A DNA stretch of 64,000 bases from NCBI GenBank assembly GCA_010094045.1, contig ML986592.1, forward strand, positions 102,506-166,505, given 5' to 3'. The translations under genes were made by a program, and so were the position numbers. The stretch is from Lojkania enalia (lineage: Eukaryota > Ascomycota > Dothideomycetes > Pleosporales). The notes beneath the pieces were generated by a model. The model had not been told where the DNA came from. It saw only the letters and a list, made by a program, of their open reading frames with translations, and made no database searches. Below, in pieces: positions 1-12,599 of the stretch (positions are counted from its first letter, which is position 1; the number at the start of each line of letters is the position of its first letter).

Positions 1-1432
1 AAAGTAGCTACTTTTTCTTAATATAATAAATACTATATATAAAAAGTTAATTTATTTAATACTAATAAGAAATTCTATATATAATATACTTTTATTTAAT
101 TTAGAATTTTCTCTACTATCCTTTTAGCACGTATAAGCGTTATATCTAGTCTTACTATAGTTACTATAGTAGTATTAAGCTAGTTGAGTTCTTTCTTAAA
201 TATTAGTACTACGAGTCTTCTTAAAAGGCTAAGAGCCTATAAATACTTTAGTAGCTATATATAAAGATCCCTCGCTATATAATATTATACTACTATATTA
301 AATATACTTTCTTTTATATATTTTACGTTTAGTTACTTCTTCTAATTATTTTTTAAGCTTAGAATTGTAAGTTTAAAGAAGTATATTCTAATATAGTATT
401 AACTTAGCATCTTTTATAAGCTATAAGAATCCTTTTATACCTCTTTTAGTAATTATATAAAGGACTTTTATATAAGTATTAATTATAACCTAAATTTATA
501 TATATTATTTAGAGTTTTAGACTACTAGAAATCTTCTTATAGAAGTAGTTCTAGTAGAGTATATAGTTATATATTAAAGTAATTTAATATAACCTACGCG
601 TTTAGAGGAATAATTTCTATTACTTTAAAGGCCTTTTAATAGTTTTTATATATAAATACGTTAAAAAACGCGTTTTTAAAGGCTGGAAAAAAGCCTTCTT
701 TATTAATATAGTAGACGCGTCGGTACGCTAAGTTTTATATACGCTATAAATACTTCAGCTTTAATAGTAAGAAGTAAACTATATTAAGAGGCTGAAGTAT
801 ATATAATAAATTAGAAGGTATATAAAGTGTTAGAATCTTTTATATAAGGTAGTAATCTTTACATTCTTAGTTAAGGTAGCTTTTATAGCTATCTAAAATA
901 AGTAGCCTATATAACTCTATCTTATATATTTTTATATACTTATTTAAATGCTTTAGCTATTTAAAACTAAGTCTATTATTTATCTAGCCGTTCTTAGAGA
1001 CTGAAATTTTCCAATTATATAGTATATCTACTTCTTTATACTATATAGAGATATAGATATATCTTTTATAGATAATAAATAGTAGGGTTATATACGTAGT
1101 AGTATAGATACTCTAAATAACTATAATCTACTTATAATTATCTAGCTATATAAGAGTAGGCCTTATATAATATTCTAAACCTATAACAATCTTTATAGTA
1201 CTAATAATACTTATTTAAAAGTCTATTTTATTAAAGTTGTAGATATTATTATTATATATACTATATTTTACAATTATATTTTATACGAGCTTAAACTACG
1301 CGTTAATAACCTCTAGATTTTCTTATTTTATTTTTTAGTAATCCTTTACGTAATTAAAGGCTATTTTAAGCTTATTTATATATACTATAAATTATTTAGA
1401 CTAATTCTTTCTTATAGATATTCTACTATATA

Positions 1433-1712
1433 TATAATAATGTAAAGAAATCGTTCTATAAAAAGCTTTATATATAACCTTATCCTAATGCTTTTCGCTT
1501 ATCTTATTCTACCCCTAGTTCTACCTCTTTTCCTATCTATATATAGTTATATACTCCCTTATAAATAGCTTAGTAGTTTTTCTATATCCTTTTATATAAG
1601 GCCTATAAGTATTAATAGAATTCTTAGGTCTCTAAACCTTTTATATACTCTTATATACCTCTAAGTAGATTTATATTATATTTAGACCTATTATCTTATC
1701 TACGCTATTATA
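1433..1712 (+). repeat. 5' LTR of retrotransposon copy 1
   Basis: This is a 280-bp LTR with TATAATA...TATTATA termini. It matches 8888-9167 directly and 11439-11718 and 18060-18338 in reverse complement, with differences almost only C/T and G/A. Confidence 0.9.
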
Positions 1713-2399
1713 TTATATAGAAAAACTTAATACTACTAGTAATAGCCTCTTTAATAATATTATATCGATTATTTATTTAACTATATCTAAGTCTAAAATA
1801 TACCCGATTTAGTTTAGATTATAATACTTATATATTATTATATTAAATTATTTAGTTATCTAGATAAGATTTTAAAAACCTTCTAATAATTAAAGCCTTT
1901 AAGTTTAGAACTTCCTATCCTCTATAATTAGAATTACTTTTAGAAAAGCCGCGTAGAGTATACCTAGATAGAAACTTAGAAACTACTAATAATCTATTAG
2001 AATTAGAAGTAACCGCTAATATTTAACTATAATTTACCTTCTAATTTCTATACTAGAATCGATATACGCGTAAGTTATAGTAAGAGTAAGCTTCTATCTA
2101 CGCGTGTAGAATACCTATTACCTCCTATAAGGGGCCCTATAATAGGCGGACCCCTCTTTATAAGGCTAGTAGTAAAGAATCTATCTAATTTAGAGGGAAA
2201 TTAGAGTAAATTAACCCTTAAGGAATAAATCGCAATTTTATAAGAGAAGATTATATACTTAATATAATAGAGAATTATTAATCTTAATTAACCTCTATAA
2301 ACTATCGAATTAGTACTAATAATATACTAAGAAACTTTTACAACTCTTCTAGTAAGAAACTTCTTAGCTACCTCTAAGCCTATTTAAGCCTACCTTACT

Positions 2400-5300
2400 A
2401 AATATATACCTAAAATTAAAAACCTTATAGATAGTAGTAAACCTATATTTAAATAATAGCGAGTTTTAATTCTAGACCGACTTAAGATTAATATATATTA
2501 CTATTAGATAGAGTATATATATATAGTATTAGTATAAAAATATACCTCTAATACTACGAAAGAGTATCTAGAGCTAAAATATCTAGCTAAATTAGACTAG
2601 TATTAGTTTAAAAATACTAAAGAAATAGTTTTACTTCTACAATTATATTTTATTATAGGTAATAAAGAGATAGAAGCGTAATAGGCGTTTTAGGTCCTAA
2701 AGATAAATAAGAGAGAAGCGTTCTTAACTTTTAAAGCTTACTTTATTAGTATAGCTATTAGAAGATCTATATTCTAATTTAAGTAGTTCTTCTACCTATA
2801 AGATAAGATTCTCCCTAGCCTAATAATACTAAACCTTAGCTTTAAGCTTATATAGAAAGGCTCTTTTAATACTATAGTCGCCTACTTAATAGCTTATAAT
2901 ATAGAAAGGAGGAATATTTTTAACCTTTTAGAATAAACTACTAGCTTATAGGTTGTAGCTAAAACAAATTTAAATTAGTATTAGAAGGCTTCTAAGAGTT
3001 TATCTAAGGTAATCTACAATCTAATACCACCCTAATCTACCCTAGTATTAATACTTTATTCTACTATAATTACTCTTTAATAACCTAGTAAGACTCTTAC
3101 ACCTAAAAAGTATATAACTCTAGGTAATTACTATAATTATAGTAAACTAGAATACTTTATAAATAAATATATAGTTCTTAAAGTATAAGAGATAGAGGTT
3201 AAATAAGAGAAGATTAAGGAAGAAGAGTTCCTAGACGTAAATAAGTACTACCTAGATAGTTCTTAAGTAGGAAATAGAAACGCTTAAAAAAACTCTCTAT
3301 CCTAAGTTTAAGTAAGTATAATTTATTTAACATCGATTTGTTATATTTATTTAGAGGAAAGTACTTTTAAATCTCTACTATTTTATATTTAAAAAGCGTT
3401 AGTATATAACTAAATACTCTTGTTAATACTAGTACTTAAAGCTTTCTATTTCTTAATTCTATAGTAGCTAGATTACTCTTCTAAGCCCTATATATATTAA
3501 TATAGCGCTTACCCTTTAAAATTACTATTAAAGGGTTTTAGGACTGAATTTAAACCCTAGTTAATTAGTATATCTGCTTATACTTGCGAATTAATAGGAA
3601 AACTATTTAAAACTACCTATTTATTATTATAGATCTAAGTATTTAGGATTATATTATTAGTATTAAATAGTTATATTATTTTCAACTCTAGCTAGATATA
3701 GATAAGAATCGGATTATATAACCTTCTAAGTATCCTACTACTTATAATTCTTTACCTCCTCTTCTTATATAATTAACTTAGCTAGTATATAATAAGGAGG
3801 TAGAGCTAAATATCCAGCGACGCGACGCTCTATAGAAAAAGGACTAGTATTAGTAGTTTTATAGTCTAACTATCTATTATATTAAGGGTCTATTAAGACT
3901 GCTAAAACTATATTAATCTTTTATAGCCTATAGTCTAAATAAGTTTAGAGCTCTTATACGCTTATATATAATAAAGTCCGAATCTAATCTAAAGAAAATC
4001 CGTTCTTCTATTATTACTGTTATTATAGCTAATACTTTCTACTTTAATATAAAGAGGAAAGAGAATAAGTTTTTCTCTACGTCTCTATATAAAATCGAGT
4101 AGCTAATTAAAGATAAGTAAGCTCTAGAGTTGAAAGATAAGGCTAAAAATAAAGTACTAGTAAAGCTCTAATTACTATCCAAATATTATAAGTATTAGAA
4201 TATATTTAGTAAAATTGCAGCTTATTAATTACTAGAATACTACCTTTATAATTATAAGATTATTCTTATAGAACCCCTCCCTAATAGTTATAGCCTATTA
4301 TATAAGTAGAATATTAAGGAGTTAGAAGTAACTAAGAAGTATATTATAGATAATCTATAAAATGAGTATATTAAGTAGAGTTAGAACCCTTTTATATTTC
4401 TAATTCTTTACGTTTATAAACCTAATAGTAACCTATATATCTATATAGATTATTGTAAATTTAATATTCTTATTTATAAGGACGTATATCTAATACTATA
4501 TATAGATAAACTTCTATCTAAATCTACTAAAATAGTAATCTTTACTAAGTTTAATATTTATATAGCTTTTAATAAGATTAGAATAGATTCTAGTTCTAAA
4601 AAATATACTACCTTTTAGACTTAATATAGAATTTATAAGTATAAAATTCTACCTTTTAAATTATATAATAGTCTAGTAACTTACTAGTACTATATAAATA
4701 ATATACTAATCAACTATCTAGATAACTTCTATATTACTTACCTAGATAATATTTTTATCTAATCTAAAGATAAGGTAATATATACTATCTATATTAAGAA
4801 AGTTCTTAAGAGATTATATTAAGTAGAATTATAAGTTAATATTAAGAAAAGCGAATTCTATATTACCCAAACTAAATACCTTAACTATATCCTCTTAAAT
4901 AAAGGCCTTAAGGTTAATTTAGAGAAGGTAGAAGTACTACGCAACTAGTAGCTACCTACTACTATAATAGGTGTAAAATCCTTCTTAGATTTTACTAGAT
5001 TCTATTAATAGTTTATACTAGAATTCTTATATATTATAAAGCTAAGTATTATACTATAGAGCCCTATAACTTCTTTTATATAAACTTTAGAATATAATAT
5101 TACCTTTAAGAAATTGAAGTTAGCCCTATTAAGTATACCTACGCTCTACTACTTTAACTCTATATTAGAAATAAAAATAGAAACTAATACCTCTAATAGA
5201 ATAGTTGTAGAAGTACTATTATAGAAATATTCCGACGGAAAATAGTACTCTATAGCGTTCTATAGTAAGGTTCTATCCGGTTCGGAACTAAACTAGAAGA

Positions 5301-7180
5301 TCTATAATAAGAAACTATTTACAATTATTACTGCGTTTAAATAATAGAGGGTAGAACTTACTTTAGTAGCTACTAAAACTCTAGTATATACTAATTATTA
5401 CTTACTCAAATATTTTATAACTATAAAGGTACTTAATACTTATTAAGTTTATTAAACTGAGGAATTAGCTTAGTATTAGTTCTAAATTAAGTATACCCTA
5501 GATAAGAATAATACTAGAGTAGATATTTTTAATTATTATAAATAAAATATAGAAAATTTAAAAGTAGCTTAAACTAATAACTAGTTAAAAGTCTTACTTA
5601 GACTATATTAACTTTACCTCTAAATTAATACTAAATTAGTCTAGTTCTATATTATTTAAATAATAACTTAAACAGCTATATTAAACGTTATTAAAGGCTA
5701 GAAGTAGGTTATATTACTAGACTCTCTAAAGTTAATTAATATATTATTATAGAAAAACTAAGCCTCCTTTATATAAGAACGTATATTTTTATCCTATAAA
5801 TATTAGATAGAGAATAGACTACTCTTCTATAATAATTACTTATATATTCTATTAGATTTAAGCCTTTATATATAACTTATATAAGAAGTTTACAACTAAG
5901 TATCTTTTATATACCTAAGCGCTACTAAAACCTATTAGCTACTATTTTAGAAGTACTATTAGAAGGGTATAGAGGCTACTTATAAACGATATATATAGAA
6001 TTGTATTCTATACTATAAAACTTATCTAATATAAACCTAAACCTTAAGTTTTATTTATCTACTTCCTATATTAAATTAACTAATATAGTACCTATATATT
6101 AACTTTAAAAATTTTCCTATAGATAAGTCTAGATATAATTAGATTATAGTAGTAATTAATCGCCTATCTAAATAAGTTATATCTATTCCCTACTATCGTA
6201 TAATTAATATATAGGGAATAGCTAAATTGTTTATTTAATAGGTATACTACTTTAACTATATACCTAAAACTATTATTTTAGACTAAAAACCTTAGTTTAT
6301 ATCTAGTTTCTAGTCCGAATTCTATTATATCTTAGGCGTAAAAATTAAACTATCTACTACTTATTATAAAGAGACTAATAAATAGATAGAGATTATAAAT
6401 AAGTATATTAATTAGAGACTACGTTCTTTTATATCCTTCTACTAGGACAACTAGAGCTCTTTATTACCTATAATCGACCGAGTATAAGTAATTCTACCCT
6501 ATACAACTATTAGAATATCTCTATATTAGATCCTATATAGATTTAAGTCCTATTAGAATTGGGATTAGAAATATTCTATTAATTCTATTACTATAATAGA
6601 TAAATTAAATTATAAAGATACTTTAGTTCTAGTAATTTATATATATATAGTTTAGGAAACTATAAAGGCTAATATTAAGAAGACTTAAGATTGTATACGA
6701 TCTATTATTAACTATTACTAGTAACCGATTAATTAGTAGATTAGTAATATAGTCTACTTAAATACTAAGAACTTTACGGTCTAGAGATTAAGCTGAAAGC
6801 TATCTAATTAGTAGGAGGGCCCTTTTAAAGTACTAGAGTAGGTTAGAAATTTATACCGTTTATAGCTACCCCTAGGGTTAAGTATATATAATATCTTCGT
6901 ATTAAACCTACTATATAAGAACCCCTAGGACCCTCTACGTAGATAAGAAGTTCTAAAACCACCCGCTATCGCTATTAATAGGCTAGAAGAGTAGGAGGTT
7001 AAGAAAATACTAACTAGTAAGTTATATTATAACACCTTTAAATACCGTATAAAATAGGTAGAAAATAATTCTAATCTAATCTAGTATAAAGCTTTAAATT
7101 TTATAGGTTTACTTTATAAGCTAAAAGCTTTTTATAATAAGTATCTAAATCGTCTAAAACTTCTAAAAGCTCTAATTAAA
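2400..7180 (+). pseudogene. RIP-destroyed gag-pol of retrotransposon copy 1
   Basis: Reading through the stops, the conserved order of a Ty3/gypsy chromovirus is visible. A CCHC-knuckle remnant lies at about 3124-3160. Reverse transcriptase runs from about 4390 to 4900; its YLDD box at about 4739-4750 now reads YLDN. RNase H lies at about 5160-5600 and still shows an IET(D/N) start. An integrase core lies at about 6090-6650, and a GPF/Y-type linker plus a chromodomain-like segment at about 6780-7170. The protein families are established; the domain limits are estimates by eye. TAA and TAG codons occur every few residues, so nothing can be expressed. Confidence 0.8.
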
Positions 7181-7737
7181 TAGATTAAAATATATAAGAA
7201 TAATATAGAAAATATAGATTATCTAGTAGATAATAATATATAAGAGTTAAGTAGTAGATTTAAAAAATAAAGTATAGGCCTAAAATTACTCCTCTATAAA
7301 ATTTAGAAAGTTTAATAGTAGGCTGTTAAATACCTCCCTAGTCCTCTTCTCTTCTACTCTTCTTCTTCTTTCTTCCTTCTAGACTCCTCTTAAACCTTCT
7401 CTATCTTATTTTTAGCCGCCTAAAAGCGCCGTAATATTAGTTTAAAGGCTAGATACTAGAGTCTTTAAAGTTGAAACCTAATAAAGTAACTTAATACCCT
7501 AGTAGAATAAAGCTACTTAAATATTAGCTTTAAAAAGACTAGCTTTCTAACTCTTTACAACCTAAGCTATAAGCGTTAGATTATAAGTAGACTCTAAAAT
7601 AGTTTTAAAAGCTACCTTTTTATTCTTCTTATCTCCTACGTATTAGGCTACTGCTTATAGTTTAAGATAGCTCTAGAGGACTAGAAACTCCTCCTTATAG
7701 TAGGAGGGGATCTATAAGTATGTTAGTAATAAGTATT

Positions 7738-8270
7738 TATAAGGATATATATAATATTCTATACCTATAATTAGTAATATTAATTATTCGTACCTTTTAT
7801 TACAGTAGTATAATAGTATAGAGCTATACTTCTAATATTATAATTAATATCACCTAATATACGGGGTTAATAAACGGTATTATAGGGTCGCGAATTCGAT
7901 TTATATAGGAGCTAGTTTAGTCTAATAAGCTTTTTGTAAAAAAGCTAAAGTATAAAACAGCCTCTTTAAATACTATATTAAAAGTTACTAGAAAGTCTAG
8001 TATATATATAGGTATATATATATAAGTGTATCCGCGTAAGTATATTAAAGAGATAGCTAGAAATAACTAGAGGGTTGATTTAGTAGAGCTAGAAGTTTTA
8101 GTACCTGCCTTTATATATCGCATCTCTTAGAGCGTCTGGGGCGTATACTACTAAGGAGGGAGATAATATAAGGGTATATATACTATTCTACACCTATAAT
8201 TAGTAATATTAATTATTTATACCTTTTAGTTATAGTAGTATAGTAGTATAGAGCTGTACTTCTAATAGTA
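7738..8270 (+). mobile_element. TRIM-like miniature LTR element nested in copy 1
   Basis: Direct repeats of about 103 bp lie at 7738-7840 and 8167-8270. Both start tataagg and end taata(t/g)ta. The internal part is only about 325 bp, without recognisable coding sequence. A purine-rich tract (aaggagggagataa, about 8154-8167) precedes the right repeat, as expected of a polypurine tract. In retrotransposon copy 2 the same site (around 12330) is uninterrupted and reads across as aataccttactagtattag. The flanks are tattt and tattc, compatible with a 5-bp target duplication altered by mutation. Terminal-repeat retrotransposons in miniature depend on enzymes from other elements. The structure is seen directly; the TRIM label is inferred from it. 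Confidence 0.7.
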
Positions 8271-8887
8271 TTCTACTAGTATTAGATATAATTTATATAG
8301 GATTATACTTTTTATTTTATAAGGTATAATACTCGTATTTTTTTAATCTTAAGGACTGAAAGGTAAATATTATATACCGCCCGCGGGTAAGCATATATAT
8401 AGCCTAAAAGTAGATAATTTAGAAAGCTTCTAAAGAGGCTTTAAAAGGCGGGCGGAATAGTATATTAATTAATTTTTTTTCTATAAAGTATTAGTAATAC
8501 TTTAATAATTAATAGTTCTAGAAATACGTAATAATATATATAGAGTAGAAGTTATTATTTAGTTAAGAAAGTTTAGTTAACAGTAATCTAGTAATATACT
8601 AAGGCTAGTAAATAATTATTACTATATGCAACGAAATTATAATATTAATAAACTATTATAATAGTAGTTACTAACTAATATATAGGTTAATTATACTTAC
8701 TATAAAAACCTTACTTAATATTATATTAATATATAAATATATCTCTATAAGCAACCGCGTATATTAGTTCTTACTAGTAAATACCTTCTTAAAGAAATTT
8801 CTTTATACCAGAACCTATCTATAACAGCTCTAATTCTCTCCCGAACTAGTATAGAAAGGGACTATTAGCCTATAAGAAGGGGGGTAG

Positions 8888-9167
8888 TATAATAATATAA
8901 AGAAATTGTTCTACGAAAAGTTTTATATATAATCTTATCTTAAAGTTTTTTACTTATCTTATCCTACCCCCGGTTCTACCCCTTTTCCCATCCGTATATA
9001 ATTATATACTCCCTTATAAGTAGTTTAGTAGTTTTTCTATATTCTTTTATATAAGGCCTATAGGTGTTAATAGAATTCCTAGGTCCCTAAACCCCCTATA
9101 TACTCTTATATACCTTTAAGTAGATTTATACTATATTTAGACCTATTATCTTATCTATACTATTATA
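8888..9167 (+). repeat. 3' LTR of retrotransposon copy 1
   Basis: This is the 280-bp partner of the LTR at 1433-1712. It follows a G-rich polypurine tract and is followed by the ATATA target duplication. Confidence 0.9.
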
Positions 9168-10085
9168 ATATACGCCTAATAGTTTATCTACTATATCTAC
9201 TACCTTATATAGCCGGAGTATAAATCCTTATAAATTAAGGTTAAGAATATATTATACAATTATTTATTCTTTAGTTACTATAAGCTTCTAGTAATTTAAT
9301 TATATATAAGAGCGAAATGCAATTCTATAAAGTTAAATAGAGAGTTGTTAATATTATATATTAAAAGCTATAGCAGCGCGTTATATACTCTTAAACTAGC
9401 CTAATTTATACGTCTATAAGGTAAGCTTAATTCTACCTTCTTATTAAATTAATAGAAGGTTATATTGTAGATTTATTATAGTTTGTATATAGTATTTATA
9501 ATACTAAGAAAAAGTGGCCGCTTTAATAGTTTAGCCGCTTTAATAGTAGAATATGTTATACTTAATATTTAAATATTACTAAACTAGATATTATATATAA
9601 TATATTAATTAATTAATTATTAAACGACTTTTTATTCTATAACTAGTTTCTAGATATTTAAGAAAAGATTAATTCTAAATACTTTATATAATATTTAATA
9701 AATATTAAATTAGCTAAAACCTTAATATTATTATTATTAATAATTCTATAACTAATAATACTCTATATTATATTATAGCTATATAATATATAAAGAAGTT
9801 TAAGCTTATTTAAAATTTATAATAGAATTAAATTTAATATATTAGTTATAATATATTTTATAAGCGAGTTACCTACTTAAGTAAATTATCTACTTTATTA
9901 ACTATCTCTATATTTAGAAGCGTATATTATAATAACGCTTATAGATATTACTATAATAATTTAATAGGAGATAGATATACTATTTATCTACTACTATATA
10001 AGTTCTAGTATTATATTTAGGCTCGCTATAGTAGCTGTAGTACTTCTAGTATAGTATATCTACTCTTCTATACTTCCTATCTATA

Positions 10086-10296
10086 TATTATAAGAGGCTA
10101 TAAGTAGGAATAATAAGGCTTATCTAACGCTTAATATAGTATACTATATACAGATCTTAGGTGTTATATAAGAGGATAGCTAAGGAGTAAGCTGAACGTG
10201 AGGTAAGTAGGAAGATAAGGGGGAAGAAGAAGGTATATATATAGAAGCAAGCGTGCTATATACAAGTATTAGAAGGAACGTAAAAATACTATAATA
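10086..10296 (-). repeat. LTR (3' side) of the short non-autonomous element
   Basis: This 211-bp repeat is bounded by tattata and tataata. It matches 11407-11438 joined to 18339-18522, with transition-type differences. Confidence 0.8.
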
Positions 10297-11438
10297 GTAC
10301 CCCCTTTTAGAAAGTAGCTGCAATTAATAATTGTAGTTATAATATAGGAATCTAGTATAACTAGCTATCTATTTTATATAGGGTAGAGGTGCTATATTTA
10401 TTAGGAGGAGCTATAGCTTAACCCAGCTGCAGTTCTTAATCTAATAATACCTAGATTTACAACTATAGTAGAGGTTATAATTATAATAGTAATAGTAGTA
10501 GGCTAATAATATAGAGGAAGAGTATAATCTTATCTAGATATTACTAATATCTATATACTTAGGAGAAGGAGATTTAACTAGCTAAGCGTTAGTTTAAGAG
10601 AACTATTTCTAGCTAGCTAGCTAGCGTCTAGTATAATAATTAATATACTAAATAAGCTTAATATAGTTATTATATTACTAATAGAATAGAAAGTTATTTA
10701 ACTCTTTAAGAAGCTAGTAGAGAGAAAAGTAGAGACTACGGTAGAAAGAGAAGATTTAAGATGTATTAGGCTATAACTAAATACCTACCTTATATAAGAG
10801 ATATTTAAAACGAGTAAGGTACGTAAAAAATAACTTATTATTCTTCTAATATACTAATATAAAATATTAAACTACCTCTTATTCGTTATATAGATTATAA
10901 TAGAGGTGCTAGAAGAATAAAAAGATTATCTTAGAATCTTAGGACTAGCTATCTTTATTAGTCTAGTAGAAGTATAGTACTAATATCTACTATAGCTGTT
11001 TAAATCGGTCCTAGACGTAGTTAAATATATTAGCTCTATTAAGCTAATCTAAATAGAGTTTAATTTTAATAGATAGAAACTATATATAAAACGTATATAG
11101 TTTACTATTAAAATATAGAAGGTTTAAGAGTTAAGAATAAGAAGTAGTAGAAGACTAAAGCTAGAAAATAATAGTATATACTAAGTTAAGATTAGATTAA
11201 AGCTACTAGATTTTAGATTACTAGTTCTAAAGCTCCTACTATAACTACTATATAAGTAGTAGGATAGCTATTAAGCTAGTATTCTAGTTAGATATTACTA
11301 GGAAGAAAGAAAAAAAATCCGGACGGAGAATAATAAAGATCTCTATCTAGAGATCTATAGTAGCTATCTAGCTGCTATTACTATATAACTAGACGAGCTA
11401 TCCTAATATTATAAGAGGTTATAAGTAGGAACGATAAG

Positions 11439-11718
11439 TATAATAGTATAGGTAAGATAATAGGTCCGAATGCAAGTACGAATCTACTTAGAGGTATATA
11501 GAAGTGCGTGGGGGATTAGGGACCTGGGAATTCTATTAACACCTATAGGCCTTATATAAAAGGATATAGAAGAACTATTAAGCTACTTATAAGGGAGTAT
11601 ACAACTATATACAGAAGGGAAAAGGGGTAGAACCGGGGGTAGGATAAGATAAGCGAAAAGCTTTAGGATAAGGTTGTATATAAAGCTTTTTATAGAACGA
11701 TTTCTTTGCATTATTATA
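11439..11718 (-). repeat. 3' LTR of retrotransposon copy 2
   Basis: This 280-bp LTR is in reverse orientation. It is preceded on the plus strand by ATAAG and followed by the C-rich complement of the polypurine tract. Confidence 0.9.
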
Positions 11719-12599
11719 CTACCCCCCTCCTTATAAGCTGATAGTCCCTATCTGCGCTGGTTCGGGAGAGAATTGGGGCTGTTATAGATAGGTTCCAGTA
11801 TAAAGAAATTTCTTTAAGGAAGTATTTACTGATAAGAGCTAATACGCGCGGTTACCTATAGAGATACGTTTATTAACATAATATTAAGTAAGGTTTTTCG
11901 CGGTGAGTATAATTAACTTATATATTAGCTGGTAACTACTATTATAATAGTTTATTAATATTACAATTTCGTCGCATATAGTAATAAGCGTTTACTAGCC
12001 TTAGTATATTATCAGGTTGCTGTTAACTAAGCTTCCTTAACTAAATAATAACTTCTACTCTATATATATTATTACGCGTCCCTAGAACCGTTAATTATTA
12101 AAGTATTACTAACGCCTTATAAAAAAAATTAATTAATATACTACTCTACCCGCCTTCTAGAGCCTCTTTAGAGGCCTTTTAGGTTATCTACCTTTAGGTT
12201 ATATACGCGCTCGCCCGCGGGTAGTATATAATATTTTTCTTTCAGTTTCTAAGATTAAAAAAATATAAGTATTATACCTTATAAAATAAAAAGTATAACC
12301 CCGTACAAATCGTATCTAATACTAGTAAGGTATTTACTACTAACGTACTTATAGATCCCCTCCTACTATAAGGAGGAGTTTCTAGTCCTCCGGGGCCATC
12401 TTAAACTATAGGTAGTAGCCTGATACGTAGGGGATAAGGAGGATAAAAAAGTAGCTTTTAAGGCTATTTTAGAGTCCGCTTACAGCCTAGCGCTTATAGT
12501 CTAGATTGTAAAAAGTTAGGAAGATAGCCTTTCTACAGCTAGTATCTAGATAATCTATATTCTCTATACTATTCTTATATACCTTAATCTATTTAGTTA

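Larger units (their letters stand above)
1433..9167 (+). mobile_element. Ty3/gypsy chromovirus-type LTR retrotransposon, copy 1
   Basis: Two 280-bp direct repeats (1433-1712 and 8888-9167) bound the element. Each LTR begins TATAATA and ends TATTATA. The flanking five bases are ATATA on both sides (1428-1432 and 9168-9172), a target-site duplication, though low in complexity. A polypurine tract (aagaaggggggta type, about 8874-8886) precedes the right LTR, which sets the plus orientation. Inside, in order, are a gag-like region with a mutated CCHC knuckle, reverse transcriptase, RNase H, integrase and a chromodomain. Every frame is broken by RIP, so this is a dead copy. A TRIM-like element is nested at 7738-8270. 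Compared with copy 2 it also keeps about 300 bp near 7231-7530 that copy 2 lacks. Confidence 0.9.
650..9560 (-). mobile_element. Decayed pogo/Fot1-like DNA transposon, split by an LTR retrotransposon
   Basis: The stretch about 650-1427 aligns by eye with 18950-19740 of the better preserved pogo-like element on the right; for example 1020-1140 matches 19325-19440 through a shared run reading gataataaatagtagg. The match continues weakly after the LTR element that interrupts it, at 9173-9500. A doubled motif ccgctttaatag near 9512-9545 could be the right terminal repeat. The transposase would read on the minus strand, as in the copy at 18528-20119. The left end was not found and may lie outside the window. 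Homology is seen directly; the boundaries are inferred. Confidence 0.5.
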
